A DNA stretch of 64,000 nt from JAYFQE01 sp034927345 (GTDB lineage Bacteria > Bacillota > Clostridia > Saccharofermentanales > UBA5734). A program made the position numbers and the translations under genes. Of this stretch, positions 55,279 through 63,009 are shown one piece after another. The stretch spans positions 186,001-250,000 of the forward strand of contig JAYFQE010000015.1 of assembly GCA_034927345.1 (NCBI GenBank), written 5' to 3'. Under the pieces are notes generated by a model. It made no database searches, was not told where the DNA came from, and saw nothing but the letters and a program-made list of their open reading frames with translations. How positions within the stretch are numbered: position 1 is the first letter of the stretch; the number at the start of each line of letters is the position of its first letter.

Positions 55279-56343
55279 ATGAGGAAAAAAGATTCGTCGG
55301 CAATCTTGTCGGCTGTTTTGGCAGCGGCTTTATACGGCATCAGCACGCCGATTTCCAAATTGCTGTTAACGGAGCTTCCGCCGACTCTTCTGGCTGCCGT
55401 GCTTTATTTTGGCGCCGGCCTGGGCATGCTGCTGGTGAATCTGATCCGGCGGCTTAACCGTCAAAAACAAGTCGAAGCAAACCTTTCCAGGCGGGATATC
55501 CCTTATGTTGCGGCTATGATCATCCTGGACATCGCCGCTCCCGTCTTTCTGATGACCGCGTTGACGAATACGGCGCCGGCCAATGTCTCGCTCCTTAATA
55601 ATTTTGAGATTGTCGCCACCGCGCTGATCGCTTTAGCGTTGTTCCATGAAACGATCGGCCGGCGCATGTGGCTGGCGATTGCCTTGATCACGCTGTCGAC
55701 GCTGATCCTTTCTTTTGAAGACTGGAGCAGCCTGTCTTTTTCGGCCGGTTCTCTTTTTGCCGTTCTGGCTTGCGTCTGCTGGGGTTTGGAAAATAATTGT
55801 ACGCGCAAGTTATCGCTGAAGGATCCCCTGCAGATTGTCGTGATCAAAGGCTTTGGCTCAGGCAGCGGTTCATTGTTAATTGCCCTGGGACTCCGGCAGT
55901 ACAGCTTTAACCTGACTTATCTGGGTTTAGCTCTTTTACTGGGATTTGCGGCATACGGCCTGAGTATCTACTTTTATATCCGGGCACAGCGGGAGCTGGG
56001 TGCTGCCAGGACCAGCGCCTATTATGCCGTGGCGCCTTTTGTCGGCGTCCTGTTATCCATGATCATCTTTGATCGGAGCCCTTCTGTTCCTTTTTTAGCA
56101 GCTCTGGCCATAATGATTGCCGGCGCTTGTCTGGCAGCGGGTGAATACCATAAACACCGCCATATTCATGAATCCATAACGCATGAGCACCGGCACAGCC
56201 ATGACGACCTGCATCACAATCATCATCATGACCCCGAAGTGACCGGCGAACATAGCCATATGCATACCCATGAGTCCCTGGAGCATGAACACCGGCACAC
56301 GCCGGATCTGCATCACACGCACAATCATGTTCATAAGCCGTAA
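55279..56343 (+). CDS. EamA/DMT-family transporter with a histidine-rich C-terminal tail
   Basis: I place the start at ATG 55279 (MRKKDSSAIL), after AGAAAGGA. The 354-residue protein has about ten transmembrane helices in two EamA repeats (ALYGISTPISKLLLTELPP, AYGLSIYFYIRAQRELGA), typical of drug/metabolite transporters. The last ~66 residues (289-354) are cytoplasmic by prediction and extremely His-rich: 25 His in 66 residues, in HxH, HHxHHH and HEH clusters with Asp and Glu. Such tails bind divalent metals (Ni, Co, Zn). The protein may export a metal or a metal complex, or have its activity tuned by metal; the substrate is unknown. Confidence 0.9.
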   Translation: MRKKDSSAILSAVLAAALYGISTPISKLLLTELPPTLLAAVLYFGAGLGMLLVNLIRRLNRQKQVEANLSRRDIPYVAAMIILDIAAPVFLMTALTNTAPANVSLLNNFEIVATALIALALFHETIGRRMWLAIALITLSTLILSFEDWSSLSFSAGSLFAVLACVCWGLENNCTRKLSLKDPLQIVVIKGFGSGSGSLLIALGLRQYSFNLTYLGLALLLGFAAYGLSIYFYIRAQRELGAARTSAYYAVAPFVGVLLSMIIFDRSPSVPFLAALAIMIAGACLAAGEYHKHRHIHESITHEHRHSHDDLHHNHHHDPEVTGEHSHMHTHESLEHEHRHTPDLHHTHNHVHKP

Positions 56344-56351
56344 ATGTTTAT

Positions 56352-56384
56352 GTCCTTATGCCGGAAAAGCAAACGGTTAAGGAC
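56352..56384. terminator. Imperfect hairpin between convergent genes, possible bidirectional terminator
   Basis: GTCCTTA (56352-56358) pairs with TAAGGAC (56378-56384), with an inner CCG/CGG. There is no strong T-run on either side, so termination is only inferred from the position between two convergent genes. Confidence 0.35.
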
Positions 56385-56914
56385 TAACGGCACGTTTGTC
56401 CGGCCGGGCTGCTGTTTTGCCGATACCAGGCTGCCAGTTCTTCAACGATGGCTTCAGGATCAGCGCTGCCGGCGTTTATGACATAATCGGCATACCGCAG
56501 GTACAGCGGCCGCCTGATGTCCGCCAGATCCTGCAGCGTCTGGCCAGGCTCCAGAACGATGCCGCGGGTCCGGATATTCCGGATCCGATGTTCCAGTTCG
56601 GGGACCGGCACATCGATAAAAACCAGCGAACCAAAGTGATGCAGGTGATCCATGGCCGCAGCGCTCAGGATAACGCTGCCTCCGGTCGCGACAACGGTCT
56701 GCGCAGGCAGCAGGGACAATATCGCAGCTTCTTCGCGAGCGAGGAAAAAGGCCAGGCCCGATTCATTCAGAATCTGCTGCAGCGGCTGCCGCTCTCTGGC
56801 CTGAAGCACCAGATCGGTATCGACAAATCCGAGGCACAGAGTTTTTGCCAATAAAACGCCAAGGGTGCTTTTGCCGCAGCCGGGCATACCGATGAGAATC
56901 ATACTCTTATTCAT
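56384..56914 (-). CDS. aroK: Shikimate kinase
   Basis: The 176-residue protein has the P-loop GMPGCGKSTLG (residues 9-19), the shikimate-binding DTDLVLQARE segment, the TGGSVIL loop and the Arg-rich lid region (IRNIRTRGI). It phosphorylates shikimate in the chorismate/aromatic amino acid pathway. Length matches the family. AAGGAG lies 10 nt before the ATG. It is alone here, without other aro genes nearby. Confidence 0.95.
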   Translation of the reverse strand: MNKSMILIGMPGCGKSTLGVLLAKTLCLGFVDTDLVLQARERQPLQQILNESGLAFFLAREEAAILSLLPAQTVVATGGSVILSAAAMDHLHHFGSLVFIDVPVPELEHRIRNIRTRGIVLEPGQTLQDLADIRRPLYLRYADYVINAGSADPEAIVEELAAWYRQNSSPAGQTCR

Positions 56915-57153
56915 CAGATACAGTCTCCTTATGATGAGAAAGGTTCTGCGAACCTCTATAAAACCCTATTATCGGCATTATACCAATAACCCGGCTATTT
57001 TGTCCGCGTTGCCCGACGTGCTAATAAAAGTGAACAATTATGAAAATAACCGGGCTTTCATTGAAATAATAGCTTATCTCCATTAAACTGAAGATACTTT
57101 GCATGATAAACCGTAATCGATAGCTATAAAATGACGACATGAAGGAAGTAATC

Positions 57154-58935
57154 ATGAATAATAGAAAAAAAGGACTTAACCGCCTGACAAGAACATGCCT
57201 ATTGATTTTATTATCAATGACGCTTGTTTTTATGTCTGCCTGTGCTAAAGCCTCTGCGACAACCGGCTCGGAAAGCGCGGCCACGACGGCGGGCACAACC
57301 GGCGCGGCAGACGCGACGACAGTCGAAAAACCGACTTTTGAATTTACGATTGCTGATTCGAAAGCTTCGCTGACCGCTTACAACGGCAGCGATACCGAAG
57401 TAACCCTTCCTTCTGAGACCGATGGAACTCCGGTAACGGCCATTGCCGATTCCGCTTTCTCCGGCAACACAACGATAACCTCGGTAATCATTCCCGATTC
57501 TGTAACATCGATCGGCAGCCAGGTGTTTTACGGTTGCACGGCTTTAACCAGTGTGACGCTGCCTAAATCCTTAACCTCGATCGGTGAGGCTGCGTTTTAT
57601 GGCTGTTCGGCTTTGACAAGTCTGGCGATCCCGGAAACGGTAACTGCCATCGGGGGTTATGCTTTTGCCAATTGCACGGCTTTGCCGGAGGTTGTGCTGC
57701 CGAAAGCGATAACCGCTTTGAGTGAATGTTTGTTTTATGGCTGCACCGGGCTGACGCAATATACCGTGCCCAGCCAAATCACTTCGTTGGGTGACGGCGT
57801 CTTTTATGGCTGCGCCAACCTGACCTCGCTGACCTTGCATGAAGGCATAACCGGGATCGGGCAATATGCTTTTGCCAATTGCTCCGGGTTAACATCGATC
57901 AGTCTGCCCGGCAATATCACGTCGATCAATACCGGCCTGTTCTATGGTTGTTCAGGTTTGACCGCCTACACCATCACAGATCAGATCACATCGATCGGCG
58001 AAGGCGCTTTTTATGAATGTACTAATTTAAAAGAACTGAATATTCCGGAGAGTGTCACCACGATCGGCAATTATGCCTTTTCCAGCTGCACATCTCTGAC
58101 TGGCATCAAGCTGCCTTCTAAAGTAACGGCTATCAGCGACAGCCTTTTCAACGGCTGTACCGGCCTTACCCAATTCACAATCGATAATCAGATCGCATCG
58201 ATCGGCGAAGGCGCTTTTTATAACTGCACCAACCTGAAAGAATTGATTATTCCGGAAAGCGTGACCGAGATCGGTCAGTATGCTTTCGGCAATTGCTCCG
58301 CCCTGACCGCCCTTAACCTGCCCGCCGGTATCACGGCCTTGAACGAAGGCCTTTTATCAGGCTGCACCAGCCTGGCTGCGATGAGCTTGCCTGCCGGCGT
58401 TACCGCGATCAGCGCGAAATTGTTTTATGGCTGTACCGGCCTGACGGCCTTTGATATTCCGGCGGCCGTCACCTCGATCGGCGAAGGCGCTTTTTACGGC
58501 TGTACCGGGCTGACCGCATTTGTTATACCGGCAACGGTTACCGAAGTCGGCCAATACATTTTCGGCGATTGCACCGCTCTGACAAAAGTTGAAATAGCGG
58601 CGCCGATAACTGTAATTCCCGCTAATTTATTCTATAACTGCACCGGACTGACCGGCTTTACGATTCCGGCCGGCGCGACCGAAATCGGCGAGAATGCCTT
58701 TTATCAATGTACAGGCTTGACAGAAATGACTATCCCCGGCAGCGTGATAAAAATCGGAGCCAATGCCTTTGCCAATTGCAGCGCTCTGGCTAAGGTTACA
58801 ATCCCGGCCAATGTTTCCGAAATCGACAGCACGGCTTTTACCAGCTGCGCTGCGGGATTGGCGATATATGGCGCCAAGAGCTCCTATGCAGAAACCTTTG
58901 CCTCCGAGAACAGTCTGACGTTTAACGCGCAATAA
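57154..58935 (+). CDS. BspA-like leucine-rich-repeat surface lipoprotein
   Basis: I place the start at ATG 57154, which AAGGAAG precedes; an upstream in-frame ATG overlaps that site. The roughly 593-residue protein has a lipoprotein signal ending in SAC (Cys30), a Ser/Thr/Ala-rich linker, and then about 20 tandem LRR_5 (BspA, TpLRR) repeats of 23 residues with the pattern IGxxAFxxCxxLTxxxIPxxVT. BspA-type proteins are cell-surface adhesins in oral and gut bacteria; binding of host or microbial ligands is inferred. It is divergent from aroK and lies between housekeeping genes and the RiPP locus. Confidence 0.92.
   Translation: MNNRKKGLNRLTRTCLLILLSMTLVFMSACAKASATTGSESAATTAGTTGAADATTVEKPTFEFTIADSKASLTAYNGSDTEVTLPSETDGTPVTAIADSAFSGNTTITSVIIPDSVTSIGSQVFYGCTALTSVTLPKSLTSIGEAAFYGCSALTSLAIPETVTAIGGYAFANCTALPEVVLPKAITALSECLFYGCTGLTQYTVPSQITSLGDGVFYGCANLTSLTLHEGITGIGQYAFANCSGLTSISLPGNITSINTGLFYGCSGLTAYTITDQITSIGEGAFYECTNLKELNIPESVTTIGNYAFSSCTSLTGIKLPSKVTAISDSLFNGCTGLTQFTIDNQIASIGEGAFYNCTNLKELIIPESVTEIGQYAFGNCSALTALNLPAGITALNEGLLSGCTSLAAMSLPAGVTAISAKLFYGCTGLTAFDIPAAVTSIGEGAFYGCTGLTAFVIPATVTEVGQYIFGDCTALTKVEIAAPITVIPANLFYNCTGLTGFTIPAGATEIGENAFYQCTGLTEMTIPGSVIKIGANAFANCSALAKVTIPANVSEIDSTAFTSCAAGLAIYGAKSSYAETFASENSLTFNAQ
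57430..58860 (+). repeat. Tandem 69-bp coding repeats (LRR_5 array)
   Basis: Segments such as TTTTATGGCTGTACC recur every 69 bp inside the LRR lipoprotein gene (for example near 57522, 57591, 57660 and 57729). They encode the 23-residue repeats, are imperfect at DNA level and continue to the C-terminus. Such arrays can change length by recombination. Confidence 0.8.
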
Positions 58936-59051
58936 GTCTACAGCGGATTTGCCAGCGGGCAGGCAGATAATATGATGGAGCTTTAGTCAATTTCTGACCT
59001 GGATGGAGCGATTATAAGGATGATTTTATCCATTGAATCATCTTCTTTATG

Positions 59052-59321
59052 TCACATGCCGAGACGGCAATTAACACAGCGCATGCAGACCCGAGCAGGA
59101 CTGTCGTTGCCGGACCATACATAATTCGGGCAATCGGTAGGATTCTGATCATAACGCGTTCTGAAAGTCTGGTCATCCGGCGCATAATCGCAGAAAGCTT
59201 TATAGGTCATCGTATGATGATACTTGTTTCTAAAAGTTAAGGTGATTTGTCCCTGGCCTCCGGTTACCGCGTCAAGTTCCTCTTCCTTCAGCACACTGTC
59301 CCGTTCCTCTTCTTTTGACAT
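59052..59321 (-). CDS. RiPP/bacteriocin-like precursor peptide with Gly-Gly leader, cysteine-rich core
   Basis: I place the start at ATG 59321 (MSKEEERDSV), 5 nt after GGAGGG, giving 89 residues. The acidic 22-residue leader ends ELDAVTGG, a classic double-glycine cleavage site for C39-peptidase transporters. The remaining 67-residue core has five Cys, three of them in a CxxCxxC cluster near the C-terminus (residues 79-85), and many aromatic and charged residues. The ATG sits one base after the stop of the PAS-GGDEF gene, and the ribosome binding site is inside that gene's last codons, so the two are probably translationally coupled. The core does not match a class I know. Confidence 0.78.
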   Translation of the reverse strand: MSKEEERDSVLKEEELDAVTGGQGQITLTFRNKYHHTMTYKAFCDYAPDDQTFRTRYDQNPTDCPNYVWSGNDSPARVCMRCVNCRLGM

Positions 59322-59322
59322 A

Positions 59323-60288
59323 TTATCCCTCCGCCATAAAAATCGCAACCTGATTTTTACCGTTCTGTTTTGCCTTATATAAGGCTTTGTCAGCTGCATC
59401 CTCAAGATTTTTCCACGATGATTCCTGTTCAGGCTTTTGTTCGGCGATGCCGATGCTGACCGTTAGTTTTCCAAATGGGGAATATGCGTTTTCTATATTT
59501 AATTCAGCGATATTTTTTTGCATTCTTTTCGCGATCGTTTGAATGCCATTCATATCGGTATCAGGGAAAATCGCTATGAACTCATCGCCGCCGAAGCGCG
59601 CAACCATATCGGCTGGTCTGAACAACGCTTGATTGAGCGCCTTGGCAACTGCCGCAATGCATCTGTCGCCAACGCGATGGCCGTAATGATCATTGATTTC
59701 CTTGAAATAATCAATATCCGCCATAATAAAAGCCAGGTGATTTTGCTCCCGTATCATCCTGCACCATTCCCGATTGCAGGTGTCATTAAAAAAGCGGCGG
59801 TTAGGCAGACTGGTCAATTCATCCAGATAGGACAGTCTCTCCAGCTTCTCGTTTAGCATTTTTATTTTATCGAGCGCAGTCGCCGCGTCCCGCAATTCTC
59901 CGAGTTCAGTGACATCGCTAAACAATACCGTAATGCCAATGGACTGTATAGCGTCCTCGATCTTGACTTTTAGAAACGATGTCGTCACGAACAGGGATTT
60001 TACGTGTTGACCCGTATAATAGGCGCAAATACTATGATGGCTTACCGAAGCGTCGTACACCGCGTCCAGTATGATTTGGATAAAACCATCATTTTCAGGA
60101 TAATCAAATAAAACGACGGATAATTTCTTATCCAGAATTTCTTCTTTCTTCTTATCCAGTATTATTTCCGCCGCAGGATTTACTGTCGTAATGACCCCTG
60201 AGTTATCGATCGTCAGTACGCCGTCGTGCATGTTTTCGATGATGTGCTGAAATACAAGCGAACTGTTAATGATCGTGTTGATAAGCAT
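59323..60288 (-). CDS. Cytoplasmic PAS-GGDEF diguanylate cyclase
   Basis: The 321-residue protein has an N-terminal PAS domain (about 15-130; MHDGVLTIDNSGVITTVNPAAE), a short coiled segment and a C-terminal GGDEF domain with the intact active site RFGGDEF and the product-inhibition I-site RPAD five residues before it. It should convert two GTP to cyclic-di-GMP under a PAS-sensed signal and be inhibited by its product. No membrane helix is seen. It lies between two Gly-Gly-leader precursor genes in one leftward run with the NHLM-type transporters, an unusual place for such an enzyme. Confidence 0.93.
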   Translation of the reverse strand: MLINTIINSSLVFQHIIENMHDGVLTIDNSGVITTVNPAAEIILDKKKEEILDKKLSVVLFDYPENDGFIQIILDAVYDASVSHHSICAYYTGQHVKSLFVTTSFLKVKIEDAIQSIGITVLFSDVTELGELRDAATALDKIKMLNEKLERLSYLDELTSLPNRRFFNDTCNREWCRMIREQNHLAFIMADIDYFKEINDHYGHRVGDRCIAAVAKALNQALFRPADMVARFGGDEFIAIFPDTDMNGIQTIAKRMQKNIAELNIENAYSPFGKLTVSIGIAEQKPEQESSWKNLEDAADKALYKAKQNGKNQVAIFMAEG

Positions 60289-60311
60289 AAAACTACCCGC
60301 TCTTCATCTTC

Positions 60312-60704
60312 TTAGTATCTTTGAGGATAAATGCGGTTTTCAGTCCAATAACCCAGATCACAGTATAGATCGTAGTGATCTTCATCCGGCGTATCAAATC
60401 TGTTTTTTATATGCGGACAAAAAGTCCACTCACATAAAGCCAAATGATATGCCCTGGGGCAGTTAAACACATTGGTCCATCCACCCGTTACTTTCTCCAG
60501 GTCATTATCCTCTAGTTGACCGGTCTTGTTTAAACGGTCTGCGTCAAACGCATTTTTCACTTCTGCCGGAAGCTCAATTCCCTTTTCTCCCAATAATTTC
60601 GCATAGGTCTCCCAAGATCCGGCATTCCGTACCTTTTCAGCCCATTCTCCATCTTTGCCGGCTTCAGCCAGGCGTTGTTTCAGCTCCGTCGGTAGTTCCA
60701 TCAT
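60312..60704 (-). CDS. RiPP precursor peptide with long Gly-Gly leader (Nif11/NHLP-like)
   Basis: I place the start at the ATG at 60704 (MMELPTEL), 6 nt after AGGAGG, giving 130 residues. The 75-residue leader is helical and acidic (LKQRLAEAGKDGEWAEKV, SWETYAKLLGEKGIELPAEV) and ends DNDLEKVTGG, much like the long Nif11- and nitrile-hydratase-type leaders known with NHLM transporters. The 55-residue core begins WTNVFNCPRAYH and has four Cys (core positions 7, 16, 21, 40) and many aromatic residues. It is preceded by the NHLM-type transporter gene. The modification, if any, is unknown. Confidence 0.82.
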   Translation of the reverse strand: MMELPTELKQRLAEAGKDGEWAEKVRNAGSWETYAKLLGEKGIELPAEVKNAFDADRLNKTGQLEDNDLEKVTGGWTNVFNCPRAYHLALCEWTFCPHIKNRFDTPDEDHYDLYCDLGYWTENRIYPQRY

Positions 60705-60758
60705 CGTAGTCCTCCTCATTTTTCCTGTTTTAATACAGCTTTTCGTTTTCAATCTTAC

Positions 60759-60779
60759 CCGCGGCTTAGCAAGCTGCGG
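60759..60779 (-). other. Stem-loop between the transporter gene and the long-leader precursor gene
   Basis: Arms CCGCGGCTT and AAGCTGCGG (9 bp with one G-T pair) enclose a 3-nt loop in the 80-bp gap. No U-run follows leftward. It could be a processing or stability element raising precursor message above transporter message, or a weak attenuator. Confidence 0.4.
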
Positions 60780-60784
60780 CCGTT

Positions 60785-63001
60785 TTAAAATACCGTTGTC
60801 TTTCCGGCGAACGCTTCATCATCAAGTCTTTGCCGTTTGACTAATTCCGAAAAGTACCCCCCCTTTGCTATCAACTCGTCGTAGCTGCCATCCTCCATGA
60901 TGCTTCCGTCTTCGAGAACAATGATTCTGTCACAATGACGTATCGTAGAAAGCCGGTGGGCAATCACGATACGGGTGCAATGCAGACTGTCCAGCGCCTC
61001 CGACACATGCTTCTGGGATATGTTGTCCAGCGCCGAAGTTGCCTCGTCAAATATCAGAATGCGGGGTTTGGCAACAATCGCACGGGCAATCAGAATCCGC
61101 TGGCGCTGACCGCCGGAGATGCCGCCGCTGCCCTCGGAGATCATGGTATGCATACCCATCGGCATGGCGCGGATATCGTCAGCGATGCCGGCCAGCTCCG
61201 CAGCCTGCCATGCGTCGTCCAGAGACAGCCACGGCGCTGTGACCACGATGTTGGCGAAGATATCGCCGGAGAAAAGCTGCCCGTTCTGCATCACGGAGCC
61301 GATGTTCTGCCGCAGCGAGCGCAAGTCCAGCCGGGCGATATCCTGCCCGTCAAAATAAATCGCGCCCCGCTGCGGCGTCTCAAATCCGAGCAGCAGGCGC
61401 ATCAGCGTCGATTTCCCGCATCCGGTCTTGCCGACGAGCGCAATGTACTGACCCGATCTGATTTTCAAACTGATATCGTTGAGAACTAAGGGCATCTCCT
61501 CATTGTACCGGAAGGAAACGTTGTTGATCTCGATATTGCCCGACAGCCTGGATACTGTCCGTTTAGCCTCGCCGGTCTCCGGGACCTGCTTCAATATGGG
61601 TTCGACCATCTCCATGAGCGGCTTGATGTTCGCAAAGGTCGTAGTAATTCCGGCCAACGCCATGATCGAACCGCTGACCATGCCGTAGGAAGCGTTGAAA
61701 GCCATGTAGTCGGCCATCGAAACAGCGGACGAAGCAGCGCTGTAATAGATGGCGATCGTACCCGCGAGGGAGATAAGGCCGGCAATGATGGATTGGAGCT
61801 TGATGAACGCGGGAGGGTTATAGGAGATCTCGGCCCCCTGTTTGTAGGTTTCCGCCCATTTTGCAAAGATGCGGCGTTCCGCGCCCGCAAGCTTGATCTT
61901 CTGAACGCCGGAAAAGCTCGAGAAGGTAAGGCCGTTGAGCTTTGCGCCAAGCTTCATGCGTCGGCGGTTGAGTTTGATTTGCAGCAACCCGGTCGCGGTG
62001 GTCACCGCAAGCTGAATCAATATGACAAGCATCGCGGGGCCGACAAGCGCCGGCGCAAAGCCCATCATTTGGAAGATATAGATAAAGGAGAACAACGTGG
62101 TCAGTCCGGTGGAAAGCAGAGCGCTTGACAGCATCTGGCAGAGCTGGCTGACGGCGCTGAGGCGGGCACTTAGTTCGCCGGAGTTATATTCCTTGAAAAA
62201 GGCCGCGGGGAGCGAAAAAAGCCGGCTCATGGCCGCCGCCTGTACGGGAATATTCATCTTTGTCTGTACGCGCGTCATCAAAAGGGACTTGACGATGCCG
62301 ATCATGATGGAGGATACCGAAACCCCGAGCAGCAGAACCGTCATGGGCAGCAGCAGTCCCAGTTCTCCGGACGGGATGACTTGATCAAAGAGCAGGCGGG
62401 TCGCGTAGGGGGAGAACAGTCCGAGCAGGCTGACTCCGAGGCTCGCCATGATAATAAGGAATATATCGGCGCAGGACAGCGTCGTTATGATATACCGGAC
62501 CAGATCTTTAAGGCCCAGCTTCTTGAGCGGCAGCGGCCTGTAAAAGCAGAACGCCTCGTCCCTCAGCAATTTGCAGGTTTTCCTGGATAGCTTGATATCC
62601 TTGCCGCTTTCGTAATCGAAAAATTTATATCCATTTAACCCGGCGGGGATCAGCGCAACCACATCTCCGTCTTTGGTTTGCCCCAGCATGGGGCCGACCG
62701 CGTTACGCCACCACTTTCTCTCCAGCTTGACAACCCTGCGCATGATCCCGGTGGGTCGCAGCAGGTATTCAAGCTGGTCATTCATGCCTTCGATATCTTC
62801 GGGCAGCGGGATGAGCTTCACATGATAGTACTTTAATATTTCCTCTATCGCGTTTTTTGTCTTCAGCCTGTCGGTACTCAGCGCGTCCGATATCGCGGAC
62901 TTGCCCATAACGACAGAGGAAAGCTGCGCGAAGGCGCTCTGAAAGCCTTCCTCATCATACTGGATCCTGTTTTTGATCTGTTCGTCAAACCAGCCTGCCA
63001 T
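60785..63001 (-). CDS. NHLM-type bacteriocin/RiPP ABC transporter without peptidase domain (ABC2)
   Basis: The 738-residue protein has a long N-terminal cytoplasmic region (about 1-175) that is not a C39 peptidase, then a five- to six-helix exporter domain (about 180-460) and a nucleotide-binding domain with Walker A GKTGCGKST, signature SGGQRQR and Walker B IFDEATSALD. This layout matches the NHLM_micro_ABC2 family, which works with a peptidase-containing partner to export leader-cleaved peptides. The AGGAGG site is 4 nt before the ATG, 8 bp after the partner gene's stop. It precedes the two precursor genes on the same strand. Confidence 0.9.
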   Translation of the reverse strand: MAGWFDEQIKNRIQYDEEGFQSAFAQLSSVVMGKSAISDALSTDRLKTKNAIEEILKYYHVKLIPLPEDIEGMNDQLEYLLRPTGIMRRVVKLERKWWRNAVGPMLGQTKDGDVVALIPAGLNGYKFFDYESGKDIKLSRKTCKLLRDEAFCFYRPLPLKKLGLKDLVRYIITTLSCADIFLIIMASLGVSLLGLFSPYATRLLFDQVIPSGELGLLLPMTVLLLGVSVSSIMIGIVKSLLMTRVQTKMNIPVQAAAMSRLFSLPAAFFKEYNSGELSARLSAVSQLCQMLSSALLSTGLTTLFSFIYIFQMMGFAPALVGPAMLVILIQLAVTTATGLLQIKLNRRRMKLGAKLNGLTFSSFSGVQKIKLAGAERRIFAKWAETYKQGAEISYNPPAFIKLQSIIAGLISLAGTIAIYYSAASSAVSMADYMAFNASYGMVSGSIMALAGITTTFANIKPLMEMVEPILKQVPETGEAKRTVSRLSGNIEINNVSFRYNEEMPLVLNDISLKIRSGQYIALVGKTGCGKSTLMRLLLGFETPQRGAIYFDGQDIARLDLRSLRQNIGSVMQNGQLFSGDIFANIVVTAPWLSLDDAWQAAELAGIADDIRAMPMGMHTMISEGSGGISGGQRQRILIARAIVAKPRILIFDEATSALDNISQKHVSEALDSLHCTRIVIAHRLSTIRHCDRIIVLEDGSIMEDGSYDELIAKGGYFSELVKRQRLDDEAFAGKTTVF

Positions 63002-63009
63002 GCAGCCTC

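Noticed and set aside
57430..58860. Regular 69-bp repeats as a possible CRISPR array
   Set aside because: The repeats are in frame, imperfect and encode LRR_5 modules; there are no unique spacers and no cas genes.
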